NCBI GenBank assembly: GCA_902789835.1 | Contig: CADAPN010000047.1 | Location: 1 to 21,289, forward strand | Direction: 5' to 3' | DNA: 21,289 nt | Source of the DNA: Oscillospiraceae bacterium | GTDB lineage: Bacteria; Bacillota_A; Clostridia; Oscillospirales; Oscillospiraceae | In this document: positions 1 through 6,656 of the stretch, piece after piece | Numbering within the stretch: position 1 is the first letter of the stretch | Layout of the letters: each line of letters opens with the position of its first letter | Notes under the pieces: model-generated | The model's input: the letters and a program-made list of their open reading frames with translations, nothing else | Database searches by the model: none | What the model was told of the DNA's origin: nothing | Position numbers and translations under genes: made by a program

Positions 1-2
1 AA

Positions 3-119
3 AACCGCTTCGCCTCCCTGACGCGCACCTTCCCGGACCGCGCCGAGCAGCTCTTCGCCGAGGCGGAGGAGTTCACCGCCCGCCGCTATGCCAAGTACAG
101 AAGGCTGGCCGGTGAATAA
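3..119 (+). CDS. nifJ: Pyruvate:ferredoxin (flavodoxin) oxidoreductase, C-terminal end only
   Basis: Only the last 38 codons lie in the window; the frame is open from the left edge and ends at TAA 117-119. The tail holds a proline-aspartate turn, an acidic helix (AEQLFAEAEEF) and a basic RRYAKYRRLAGE end. From memory this matches the C-terminus of the large single-chain pyruvate:ferredoxin oxidoreductases of clostridia, where a helix rich in Glu and Ala is followed by RY..Y..LA. The enzyme oxidises pyruvate to acetyl-CoA and CO2 in the cytoplasm and reduces ferredoxin, using TPP and Fe-S clusters. None of the catalytic domains are visible here, so the call rests on a short C-terminal match. 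A related 2-oxoacid oxidoreductase is the main alternative. A hairpin terminator follows about 50 bp downstream. Confidence 0.7.
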   Translation, partial: NRFASLTRTFPDRAEQLFAEAEEFTARRYAKYRRLAGE

Positions 120-167
120 TCCGGAGCCGGGCCCCGCCTGACAGAGACAAAAAAACCAGGAACAGCG

Positions 168-213
168 AAAGAGCGAAGCGACCGGAGCTCCTCCGGGCGG
201 CTTCGCTCTTTTG
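168..213 (+). terminator. Terminator of the PFOR gene
   Basis: AAAGAGCGAAGC (168-179) pairs perfectly with GCTTCGCTCTTT (200-211), a 12-bp stem. The 20-nt interior contains a second small CGGAG/CTCCG hairpin. The right arm ends in a short run of four T. It lies 49 bp after the PFOR stop codon and before the ybaK promoter, as expected for a rho-independent terminator. The T-run is short, so efficiency is uncertain. Confidence 0.75.
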
Positions 214-256
214 GGAATAGGGACGGGCCGGCGGTGTGAGGGGAACAATCTTGCCC

Positions 257-285
257 TTGTCAGACCGACGGCCGGATGATAGAAT
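257..285 (+). promoter_or_regulatory. Sigma-70 type promoter for ybaK
   Basis: TTGTCA (257-262) and TAGAAT (280-285) are separated by exactly 17 bp. Each matches the consensus at five of six positions. The predicted start of transcription is near 292, giving a leader of about 50 nt before the ybaK ATG at 344. It sits just after the PFOR terminator and probably also drives the exonuclease gene downstream. Confidence 0.7.
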
Positions 286-343
286 ACGGCGAAAGACGAT
301 CAACGTCCGGTGAAACAGCGAGGACGGAACGGAGAGAAGCACG

Positions 344-835
344 ATGAAGAATACCGGAAAAACAAACGTGATGCGGGTCCTGGACAGCCTGAAGATCCCG
401 TATGTCAGCCACTTTTATGAAGAGGACGCAAGTCTCAGCGGGGTAGAGGTCGCCCGGCTCCTGGGGGAGGAGATCGACCGCGTGTTCAAGACGCTGGTGA
501 CGGAGGGAAAGAGCGGACAGCACTATGTGTTTGTCATCCCGGTGCGGGAGGAGCTCGACCTGAAGAAGGCGGCAAAGGTCTCCGGCGAGAAGGCCATCGT
601 CATGATCAAGCAGAAGGAGCTGCTTCCTCTGACCGGTTACATTCACGGCGGCTGTTCCCCGATCGGCATGAAGAAGCCGTTTCCGTCTTTTCTGGATGAG
701 ACGGCGGAGCTGTTCGACACGGTCTGTGTCAGTGCCGGAAAGGTCGGGGCCCAGGTGGAGCTGAGTCCGCAGGACCTGATCCGGGCGGCGGAGCTCACCA
801 CGGCAGATCTGGTCACGGACGACAGGAGCGCCTGA
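344..835 (+). CDS. ybaK: Cys-tRNA(Pro)/Cys-tRNA(Cys) deacylase, YbaK/EbsC family
   Basis: A 163-residue cytoplasmic editing protein of the INS/YbaK superfamily, full length for the family (about 155-165 residues). It hydrolyses Cys-tRNA(Pro) made by mistake by prolyl-tRNA synthetase, protecting proline codons. Visible family features are the Lys in DRVFKTLV (about K49, matching the essential YbaK lysine), the block TGYIHGGCSPIGMKK around residues 100-115, and the late GAQVELSPQDLI segment. The ATG at 344 follows a purine-rich GGAGAG about 8 nt upstream, and a good promoter lies at 257-285. The next gene starts 48 bp later on the same strand, so the two are probably co-transcribed. The composition is like that of its neighbours and no defects are seen. 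Confidence 0.93.
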   Translation: MKNTGKTNVMRVLDSLKIPYVSHFYEEDASLSGVEVARLLGEEIDRVFKTLVTEGKSGQHYVFVIPVREELDLKKAAKVSGEKAIVMIKQKELLPLTGYIHGGCSPIGMKKPFPSFLDETAELFDTVCVSAGKVGAQVELSPQDLIRAAELTTADLVTDDRSA

Positions 836-852
836 ACAAAGGAGAAAGGAAA

Positions 853-872
853 GCCCGGTCACAAGACCGGGC
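853..872 (+). other. Perfect hairpin just ahead of the exonuclease ribosome binding site
   Basis: GCCCGGTC (853-860) and GACCGGGC (865-872) form an 8-bp, very GC-rich perfect stem with the loop ACAA. There is no T-run after it, so it is not a standard terminator. The AGGA Shine-Dalgarno core (873-876) begins on the very next base, 7 nt before the ATG at 884. The hairpin could end some ybaK transcripts, protect a processed 5' end, or hinder ribosome access to the next gene. Confidence 0.6.
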
Positions 873-883
873 AGGAAGACGAT

Positions 884-1669
884 ATGACGCTGGAAGAAGC
901 AAAGAGACAGATTCCGCCGGGACGCTACCGGCACTTTAAGGGAAATGAATACGAAGTGCTGGACATTGCACGGCACTCCGAGACCGAGGAGCCGATGGTG
1001 GTGTATCGCGCCCTCTACGGCGCACACGGGTTATGGGTGCGCCCTGCGCAGATGTGGCTGGAGACCGTGGAGCGGGACGGATATGTCTTCCGGCGCTTTA
1101 CCCGCGTCAGCCCCGGCGGACGCTATGCGGCCTTTGACGTGGAAACGCCGAACAGCCGGAACGACCGCATGAGCGCCATCGGCGTCACCGTGATCGAGAA
1201 CGGAGAAATCGCGGAGGAGTTTTATACCCTCGTCAACCCGGAGACGCATTTCGACTCTTTTAATATCCAGCTCACCGGGATCACGCCGGCGGCCGTCGAG
1301 ACGGAGCCGACCTTCCCGGAAATCTGGACAAAGCTGGAGCCGCTGTTCTCGAATGCCGTCCTTGTGGCACACAACGCCACCTTCGATCTGGGGGTGCTGG
1401 CCAAGTGCCTTCGCGCCTATGACATCCCCTGGCAGACAAGGGTGAAGTACGCCTGTACCGTGCGTATGAGCCGTCAGATGCATCCGGAGACGGAAAACCA
1501 CCGGCTCAACACCATGTGCGAGTGCCTTGGCATTTCGCTGGATCACCACCACGCCGACAGCGACAGCCATGCCTGCGGGGAAATTCTGCGCCGGTATCTG
1601 GACGAGGGGATCGAGATGGATCGCTTTATCCGGACCTATGACCTTCAGACCGGCAGGACATTGCGTTAG
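884..1669 (+). CDS. DUF1653 domain fused to a DEDDh 3'-5' exonuclease (DnaQ-like)
   Basis: A 261-residue soluble protein in two parts. Residues about 10-75 look like DUF1653: PPGRYRHFKGNEYEVLDIA, then VVYRALYG and WVRPAQMW. Residues about 80-250 are an RNase T/DnaQ-like exonuclease with all DEDDh residues visible: D85 and E87 in FDVET, D168 in HNATFDLGVL, and H222 with D227 in the HxAxxD block near HHHADSDSHA. Such enzymes remove nucleotides from the 3' end of DNA or RNA with two metal ions. It is much smaller than a polymerase, so it is a stand-alone nuclease acting in repair or RNA processing; the substrate is unknown. The start is supported by AGGA 7 nt upstream. Its stop overlaps the stop of the convergent DUF362 gene by 4 bp. 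DUF1653 has no known function, so its role in the fusion is open. Confidence 0.88.
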   Translation: MTLEEAKRQIPPGRYRHFKGNEYEVLDIARHSETEEPMVVYRALYGAHGLWVRPAQMWLETVERDGYVFRRFTRVSPGGRYAAFDVETPNSRNDRMSAIGVTVIENGEIAEEFYTLVNPETHFDSFNIQLTGITPAAVETEPTFPEIWTKLEPLFSNAVLVAHNATFDLGVLAKCLRAYDIPWQTRVKYACTVRMSRQMHPETENHRLNTMCECLGISLDHHHADSDSHACGEILRRYLDEGIEMDRFIRTYDLQTGRTLR

Positions 1670-2622
1670 TCGGCGGCCTTTGTGATGTCCACCAGCGTAT
1701 AGCTGCGGCTGCCGAAACCGATCTCGTCGGCGTGATCGAGCGTATGGAGACCATCAAGCTCGTCAATGCGGTGCAGAAGCTTCTCATTTCCGTCCGCCTC
1801 CCATACAAGATCCAGACAGGCCTGATCCAGCGCGACCGGATCGGTGGAGGCCAGAATGCCGATGTCGTGGATGTCGGGCTCTTCGGGATAGCCGTCGCAG
1901 TCACAGTCAATGGAAATCCGGTTCATGACGTTAATGAAGACCACCTGATCACCCAGGTAGTCGCAGACACCCTTGGCGGCCTCGGCCATGGATTCGAGAA
2001 ACTCAAGATGCAGCTCGTCATGCCAGTGGGTGTCGCTGGTTCCGCCGGAATGGATGCGGACTTTCCCCATGGCGGAAGCCAGACCGATGGAGGCGTTCTT
2101 GATGGCGCCGCCGTAACCGGCCATGGCATGTCCTTTGAAATGGGACAGCACAATGTAGGAGCCGTAGTCGGTAAAGTGCTCGCCCACGAGGTCGCCGGTC
2201 AGGCGTTTACCGCCGGTAATCGGGATCTCCATGCTGCCGTATTCATCCAGAATCTGGAAGTCTGCGATGTCGGTGAAGCCGTGATCCTCGGCAACCTGGT
2301 AATGCTCGGCGGTCGCCGCGCGGGAGCCGGCATAGGCCGTGTTGCACTCGACAATTGTTCCGTCGACCAGATGTACCAGGTCGGCGATCAGCTCGGGCCG
2401 CAGATAGTTGCTGTAGGACGGCTCGCCGGTGGAAAGCTTTACCGCCACGGGACCGACGGGCTTCCAGTTCAGCGCTTTATAGACCGCGACAAGACCCTCC
2501 GGAGAGATGTCGTCCGTAAAATAGACGACAGGCTTCTCCGGTTCTTCCGCATATGCCATCCCTCCGGCGAGAACGCCCAGGACAAGGCACAGTGCCGTCA
2601 GCAGAGAAAGTGTTTTCTTCAT
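1666..2622 (-). CDS. Secreted DUF362 domain protein
   Basis: A 318-residue protein with a clear Sec signal peptide: MKKTLSLLTALCLVLGVLAG, then an AYA-EE cleavage site near residue 25. There is no lipobox Cys, so it should be released or held at the cell surface. The rest fits DUF362: VVYFTDDISPEGL at the start, a middle segment with SHFKGHAMAGYGGAIKN, and the hallmark late block HDIGILASTDPVALDQAC. Many DUF362 proteins carry a ferredoxin-like 4Fe-4S domain; this one does not, although it keeps a DCDC pair shortly before the hallmark block. The function of the family is not established. A GGGGGA site 7 nt before the ATG supports the start. It is the last gene of a minus-strand cluster, 30 bp after the permease, and no terminator is visible before the convergent exonuclease gene. 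Confidence 0.82.
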   Translation of the reverse strand: MKKTLSLLTALCLVLGVLAGGMAYAEEPEKPVVYFTDDISPEGLVAVYKALNWKPVGPVAVKLSTGEPSYSNYLRPELIADLVHLVDGTIVECNTAYAGSRAATAEHYQVAEDHGFTDIADFQILDEYGSMEIPITGGKRLTGDLVGEHFTDYGSYIVLSHFKGHAMAGYGGAIKNASIGLASAMGKVRIHSGGTSDTHWHDELHLEFLESMAEAAKGVCDYLGDQVVFINVMNRISIDCDCDGYPEEPDIHDIGILASTDPVALDQACLDLVWEADGNEKLLHRIDELDGLHTLDHADEIGFGSRSYTLVDITKAAD

Positions 2623-2652
2623 GCATGGATCCCCCTTTTTTACGGATACAGA

Positions 2653-3564
2653 TTATAGAATCAGGTTGACCGAGATGCCGGTCAGCAGGGAAAAGACAAG
2701 GACAAAAGCCCAGTAGAGCAGGAAATGCTTCATCCCAAGCACGATTTTCAGCGCTCCGAGATTTGTAATCTTGGTGGCCGGGCCGGTGAGCATGAAGGCT
2801 GCCGCGCTGCCGATGCTCATCCCTTCCCAAAGCCACTCCCGCAGAAGCGGGATCGTCCCGCCGCCGCAGGCATAGAGCGGTACGCCGATGGTCGCGGCCA
2901 TCAGAACGCCCCAGGCCTCGTTGCCGCCGAACAGCGCGACCATGCGCTCCTGCGGCACATAGCGCTGAAAGAGGGCGGAGAGCAGGACGCCGAACAGAAA
3001 ATACGGCCCCGTCGCCCGGATGTTGCGGCCCACATTCAGCAGATAGCGGATCAGAAGATTGGGGTGCGTGTCGTGACCGGCACGTTCCTCAAAGCCGGAG
3101 AAATCAAAAAAGCTCCTGTCCCGATAGAAAATGCAGATCAGCAGGCCTGCGGCACAGCCGCAGAGAAAGCAGGAGATGATCCGCACCGTAAGCACTTCCG
3201 GCCCCAGCGCGGCACTGTAGACGATGAGCTGGGGATTCAGAAGAATCGAAGCCATCATGAAGGCCGCCAGCCAGTCATGGCGCATCCCCTGTCGGGAAAA
3301 GGACGCGGCAATGGGAATGGTGCCATACATGCACAGCGGTGAGGCAATGCCCAGCAGGCAGGCGGGAACGATCCCGAAGACGCCCCATTTTTTCCCCTGC
3401 ATCCGGCGGAAAAGATTGTGGATTCCATCTTTGGCGAAAACGGAAATGAAGGAGCCGATGGCAATACCCAGAACCCAGTACCAGAAGATCTGCCGGAGCT
3501 GAAGCTCGGAGTAGTAACGGAGATAGATAAATTCGCGCCGAAGAATATGAAACAGTTCGCTCAT
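2653..3564 (-). CDS. Predicted permease of the PF03773 (ArsP/DUF318-like) family
   Basis: A 303-residue integral membrane protein with about eight hydrophobic segments in two halves, separated by a hydrophilic loop (RDRSFFDFSGFEERAGHDTHP). Each half carries a related motif: SPLCMYGTIPIAASF in the first and GVPLYACGGGTIPLL in the second, followed by FMLTGPATKITNLGALK. This repeated Cys-Gly-x-x-Pro pattern is the mark of PF03773 permeases, some of which export organoarsenicals or metals. Here the substrate is unknown. A GGGAAAG site precedes the ATG. The gene lies 40 bp after the GGDEF gene and 30 bp before the secreted DUF362 gene on the same strand, which suggests one operon. Co-occurrence with a secreted partner could mean joint handling of a metal or other solute, but this is inference. 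Confidence 0.8.
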   Translation of the reverse strand: MSELFHILRREFIYLRYYSELQLRQIFWYWVLGIAIGSFISVFAKDGIHNLFRRMQGKKWGVFGIVPACLLGIASPLCMYGTIPIAASFSRQGMRHDWLAAFMMASILLNPQLIVYSAALGPEVLTVRIISCFLCGCAAGLLICIFYRDRSFFDFSGFEERAGHDTHPNLLIRYLLNVGRNIRATGPYFLFGVLLSALFQRYVPQERMVALFGGNEAWGVLMAATIGVPLYACGGGTIPLLREWLWEGMSIGSAAAFMLTGPATKITNLGALKIVLGMKHFLLYWAFVLVFSLLTGISVNLIL

Positions 3565-3604
3565 GGATTACTTTCTTTCCCGTCATTTTGGCGGGAATTC
3601 TGTT

Positions 3605-4774
3605 TTATTTCCTGTCCGACCGGTTCGGGTCCGTGCGGCGGGATCTCCTGTCATGCCCGCTTTCCCGATAATACGCGGCTTTCCTGGCATACATGGCGTG
3701 GTCCGCCTCGATGACGAGCTTTTCAGCCGTGATCCCCGGATGTTCGCCGACGAGGGCATAGCCGGCGGCCAGGTTCAGACTTTTGACCAGAGTTCCGGTC
3801 CAGGAGGCGGTTTCCTGTTCCAGGCGGAGCAAAGCCGCGTCGGCCTGCTCCTTTTCCATTCGGGTCAGGACGATAAACTCATCACCGCCGGTTCTGAAGC
3901 ATTCGCCGCCGGTGAAAACCTTCGCAATGCAGCGGGCGGCACCGGTGATCAGCTCATCTCCCGCCTCGTGGCCGATGGTATCATTGACGGTTTTCAGCCC
4001 GTTGATGTCAATGGAAAACGCGGCCAGATCACCCGGGATCTCAGCGGGATCCGCGTAACGCTCCAGGGCTTTCATGTATGCATGGCGGCTGAGCACACCG
4101 GTGAGGGCATCCGTCATGAGCTCGGTATACTGCTGCCGGATATGCTCATCGGCGTGCATCTGGTAGAATTCCGAGTAATGGATAAACATCAGCGTAACAC
4201 CCATTGTCAGCGCGATATACGCGGTCCGGTACTCACTGCCCAGCAGCTCCTGGATGCCGATGCCGACGATCACGAGAAGCAGAACGGAATAGAGAGAAGC
4301 GCGGTTTTGCCTGCGATAGGACTTTCCGTAAGACAGAAACTGAGCGGCCATCAGGATGATTACCAGAAGATAGACAAGGATATAAACCGTATAGAGCGGG
4401 CCGTGGGAATAATGGTTCTGATCGTCAATCACAAGCATCCAGCGATTGAAGCAGGCCACGATCTGGAAAAGCGTGTTGGCGGTAAGTACAGCCTTCAGGG
4501 CTTTATGCCACCGATTGCGAAGCTTCATCTGCGCCGCGAGGGCGCCCCCCGCCAGGGGCGTGAGAACATAGTCGGCACATTTCACCCCGGCCAGGACCCA
4601 TTTCGGAATGCTTTCATTGCCGTTTAACTGTATTCCGGTCCATTCGGCAAGCGCGGCAAGCGCAATAATCCCATACGTGAGATAGAAGTGCCGTTTATCC
4701 TCTTTCGGGATCCAGCTGTTTTCCCAGAGCAGGATGCAGAGTACACCCAATGCCATCCAGGAAAGGATGATCAA
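3605..4774 (-). CDS. Membrane-bound diguanylate cyclase (GGDEF) with multi-helix N-terminal sensor
   Basis: A 389-residue protein if started at the TTG at 4774. Residues about 1-200 hold roughly six hydrophobic helices with no recognised extracellular domain. A linker helix (SEFYQMHADEHIRQQYTELM) leads to a GGDEF domain with DALTGVLSRHAY and the intact signature FRTGGDEFIVL (GGDEF at residues 296-300). Such domains make cyclic di-GMP from two GTP. The inhibitory I-site RxxD that normally ends five residues before GGDEF is absent (FTGG there), so product inhibition may be weak. The start is doubtful. The only strong Shine-Dalgarno, AGGAGG at 4804-4809, lies 8 nt before an in-frame ATT at 4793-4795, giving seven more residues (to position 4795), and 29 nt before the TTG. 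An in-frame TGA lies just upstream of the AGGAGG. The permease and DUF362 genes follow at short spacing. Confidence 0.9.
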   Translation of the reverse strand: MIILSWMALGVLCILLWENSWIPKEDKRHFYLTYGIIALAALAEWTGIQLNGNESIPKWVLAGVKCADYVLTPLAGGALAAQMKLRNRWHKALKAVLTANTLFQIVACFNRWMLVIDDQNHYSHGPLYTVYILVYLLVIILMAAQFLSYGKSYRRQNRASLYSVLLLVIVGIGIQELLGSEYRTAYIALTMGVTLMFIHYSEFYQMHADEHIRQQYTELMTDALTGVLSRHAYMKALERYADPAEIPGDLAAFSIDINGLKTVNDTIGHEAGDELITGAARCIAKVFTGGECFRTGGDEFIVLTRMEKEQADAALLRLEQETASWTGTLVKSLNLAAGYALVGEHPGITAEKLVIEADHAMYARKAAYYRESGHDRRSRRTDPNRSDRK

Positions 4775-4803
4775 TACTGTATAGTAGCTTAGAATACCGG
4801 CTC

Positions 4804-4809
4804 CCTCCT
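4804..4809 (-). promoter_or_regulatory. Ribosome binding site that decides the GGDEF start (points to ATT)
   Basis: On the minus strand AGGAGG is followed by GAGCCGGT (8 nt) and then ATT at 4795-4793, in frame with the GGDEF protein. The TTG usually chosen (4774) is 29 nt away, and the first ATG is further still, with no purine-rich site before it. Extension upstream is stopped by an in-frame TGA. A second AGGAGG at 4836-4841 has no start codon at a workable distance. Confidence 0.55.
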
Positions 4810-4888
4810 CTCAGGATTAACGCGGCGGACGCTTACCTCCTATAGCTGACATTCACTTCCTGTATCATAGATGTTGCGCTTCGCGCTT

Positions 4889-4918
4889 CGGACGGCGCAG
4901 GAAACCCTGCGGCTTCCG
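4889..4918 (-). terminator. Imperfect hairpin after the AGCS symporter gene
   Basis: Arms of 13 nt (4889-4901 and 4906-4918) pair with two mismatches around a 4-nt loop, with a perfect CGCAGG/CCTGCG core. It lies 12 bp beyond the symporter stop codon on the minus strand. No T-run follows, so it may be a weak terminator or only an mRNA-stabilising 3' hairpin, and some read-through into the GGDEF cluster is possible. Confidence 0.4.
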
Positions 4919-4929
4919 CCGGGAGCGCT

Positions 4930-6339
4930 TCAGTTCCAGAAATCGGTGCCCGAGACGCCGTTTTTCGCCGCGCGATAGACGGGTTCCTTCCCGGCTTTGC
5001 GCTGGGCTTCATAGTCCTTCAGGGCGGCCAGCGCGGGCTTTGCCAGGATCAGGATGACCGGAACGTTGATGAGCACCATCAGGGCCTGAAGAAGATCGGC
5101 CGTATCCCACGCGAGCCCCGCCGAGATGACCGCGCCCAGGAAAATCAGCGCGGTGGCGCAGAGGCGGAAAATGAGCATGAAGGTCTTGCTCGGCTCCCGC
5201 TTCATGATGAAGCGGAGGCAGCCTTCGGTGTAGTAATAGTTGCCGAGAAGCGTGGTAAAGGCAAAGAGGCAAACGGCTGCCGTCAGGAAGACAGGACCGA
5301 AGTCGCCCAGCACAGCGCGGGTGGACGCCTGTACATAGGCGGCGCCGGCGGCGTCCGCGCTGGGAAGCACACCGGAAAAGAGGCACATGAAAGCAGTGGC
5401 CGAGCAGATCAGCAGCGTGTCGATAAACACGGATAACATCTGGACAAGGCCCTGCTTGGCGGGGTGCGCCACATCGGCCGCCGCCGCCGCATTGGGCGCA
5501 GAACCCATACCGGCTTCATTGGAGTACAGACCGCGCTTGATGCCCCACATGATGCAGGAGCCGGTGAAGCCGCCGAAAATGGCCTTGAAATCAAAGGCGG
5601 AGCGGAAGATCATGCCGAATACGCGGGGAAGACTGGAGATGTTCATGATCACGACGATCAGGGAGACAATAACGTAGAGAAGACCCATTAACGGGACCAG
5701 CACTTCGGTCACTCTGGTGAGGCGTTTGCCGCCGCCGAGAACGCAGATCCCAAACAGAACGGCGAGCACAGCGCCGATCACATAGCGGGTTCGCGAACTG
5801 TAGAAAGAAAAGACGCTGAAGGTGTCCTGGGTGTTATATGCCGCGAGCATGTTATATCCGACCACGTAGGTGAGGATCAGAACAACGGCAAAAACCACAC
5901 CGAGCCAGCGCTGCCCGAGGGCATCCTGCATGTAATAGGAGGGACCGCCGTAGCTGCCTCCGTCGCGATCGCGTTTTTTGTAGATCTGTGCCAGGGTGGA
6001 TTCCACAAAAGCAGAGGCGCCACCGAGGATGGCCGTAATCCACATCCAGAAAATGGCGCCGGGGCCGCCGAGGCAGAGCGCCGTGGAGACGCCCATGATG
6101 TTGCCGGTGCCGACACGGGAGGCGGTAGAGACCATCAGGGCGCCGAAGGATGAGGTTGCGCCGAGATTGACCGGCTTCTCCTTTACGACACGGAGGGATT
6201 CCCCGAAGAGGCGAAACTGCAGAAGCCGGGTCTGAATCGTGAAATAGATTCCGGCCAGAATGAGAAGCAGGGGAACAATGTAGGGCTGGTAAAGAACCCC
6301 GCTGATGGCGTTAACGACATTGTCAATGGCTTGAATCAT
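4930..6339 (-). CDS. Sodium:alanine/glycine symporter, AGCS family
   Basis: A 469-residue transporter of normal family length with about ten to eleven membrane helices. AGCS hallmarks are visible in order: STASRVGTGNIMGVSTAL near residue 80, GGPGAIFWMWITAILGGASAF just after, GGSYGGPSYYMQDALG near 130, then the helical core with KRGLYSNEAGMGSAPNAAA near 265. These proteins take up alanine, glycine or sometimes glutamine with Na+ across the cytoplasmic membrane; the substrate here cannot be fixed. The ATG follows AGGAGG with a 7-nt spacer. An extended -10 promoter lies at 6408-6436. The gene is divergent from a sugar-acid kinase gene, with no regulator nearby, so a functional link between the two is not implied. 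Confidence 0.93.
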   Translation of the reverse strand: MIQAIDNVVNAISGVLYQPYIVPLLLILAGIYFTIQTRLLQFRLFGESLRVVKEKPVNLGATSSFGALMVSTASRVGTGNIMGVSTALCLGGPGAIFWMWITAILGGASAFVESTLAQIYKKRDRDGGSYGGPSYYMQDALGQRWLGVVFAVVLILTYVVGYNMLAAYNTQDTFSVFSFYSSRTRYVIGAVLAVLFGICVLGGGKRLTRVTEVLVPLMGLLYVIVSLIVVIMNISSLPRVFGMIFRSAFDFKAIFGGFTGSCIMWGIKRGLYSNEAGMGSAPNAAAAADVAHPAKQGLVQMLSVFIDTLLICSATAFMCLFSGVLPSADAAGAAYVQASTRAVLGDFGPVFLTAAVCLFAFTTLLGNYYYTEGCLRFIMKREPSKTFMLIFRLCATALIFLGAVISAGLAWDTADLLQALMVLINVPVILILAKPALAALKDYEAQRKAGKEPVYRAAKNGVSGTDFWN

Positions 6340-6407
6340 GACTGCTCCTCCTTGCCTTGCATGCGGATCCTGCTCCGCAAATCGGCATATACATATTTAT
6401 ACAAATA

Positions 6408-6436
6408 ATTCTACCATAATAAATCGGCTTCTTCAA
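6408..6436 (-). promoter_or_regulatory. Extended -10 promoter for the AGCS symporter
   Basis: Read on the minus strand, TTGAAG (6436-6431) and TAGAAT (6413-6408) are 17 bp apart, with TGG directly before the -10 box (an extended -10). The predicted start near 6401 gives a leader of about 60 nt to the ATG at 6339. Confidence 0.72.
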
Positions 6437-6534
6437 CTGATAAATTGCGCCGTGATCGAACGGAAGGAGGGCGGAAGACGTCGCCCGGCCGCTTCCCGGA
6501 CAAGAAGGGCCGGATGCAGCAAACGCAAACATAC

Positions 6535-6563
6535 TTGACGCTGCTGCAATACGATGGTATTCT
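6535..6563 (+). promoter_or_regulatory. Extended -10 promoter for the KDG-kinase-like gene
   Basis: TTGACG (6535-6540) and TATTCT (6558-6563) are 17 bp apart, with TGG directly before the -10 box. The predicted start near 6570 gives a leader of about 87 nt. An AAAGGAG ribosome binding site precedes the ATG at 6657. Confidence 0.7.
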
Positions 6564-6656
6564 GTTTTTAATCAGAAAAAAACGGCAATGATCATTCCAT
6601 TTGAATGCGTGCGGGGCTGATCCCGCCGCAGGACGTCAGAAAGGAGAGCAGAATTT

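Larger units (their letters stand above)
6340..6656. other. Divergent intergenic region between symporter and kinase genes
   Basis: This 317-bp gap holds two outward promoters. The minus promoter is at 6408-6436 and the plus promoter at 6535-6563. In the symporter leader, TGCGGA (6362-6367) can pair with TCCGCA (6374-6379). In the kinase leader a GCGGG/CCCGC hairpin lies near 6611-6625. The 98 bp between the two -35 boxes show no clear palindromic operator, and no riboswitch fold is recognised. The region is more AT-rich than the flanking genes around 6380-6430. Confidence 0.6.

Noticed and set aside
4836..4841. Second AGGAGG upstream of the GGDEF gene as the start of a leader peptide
   Set aside because: No ATG, GTG or TTG occurs within a usable distance downstream.
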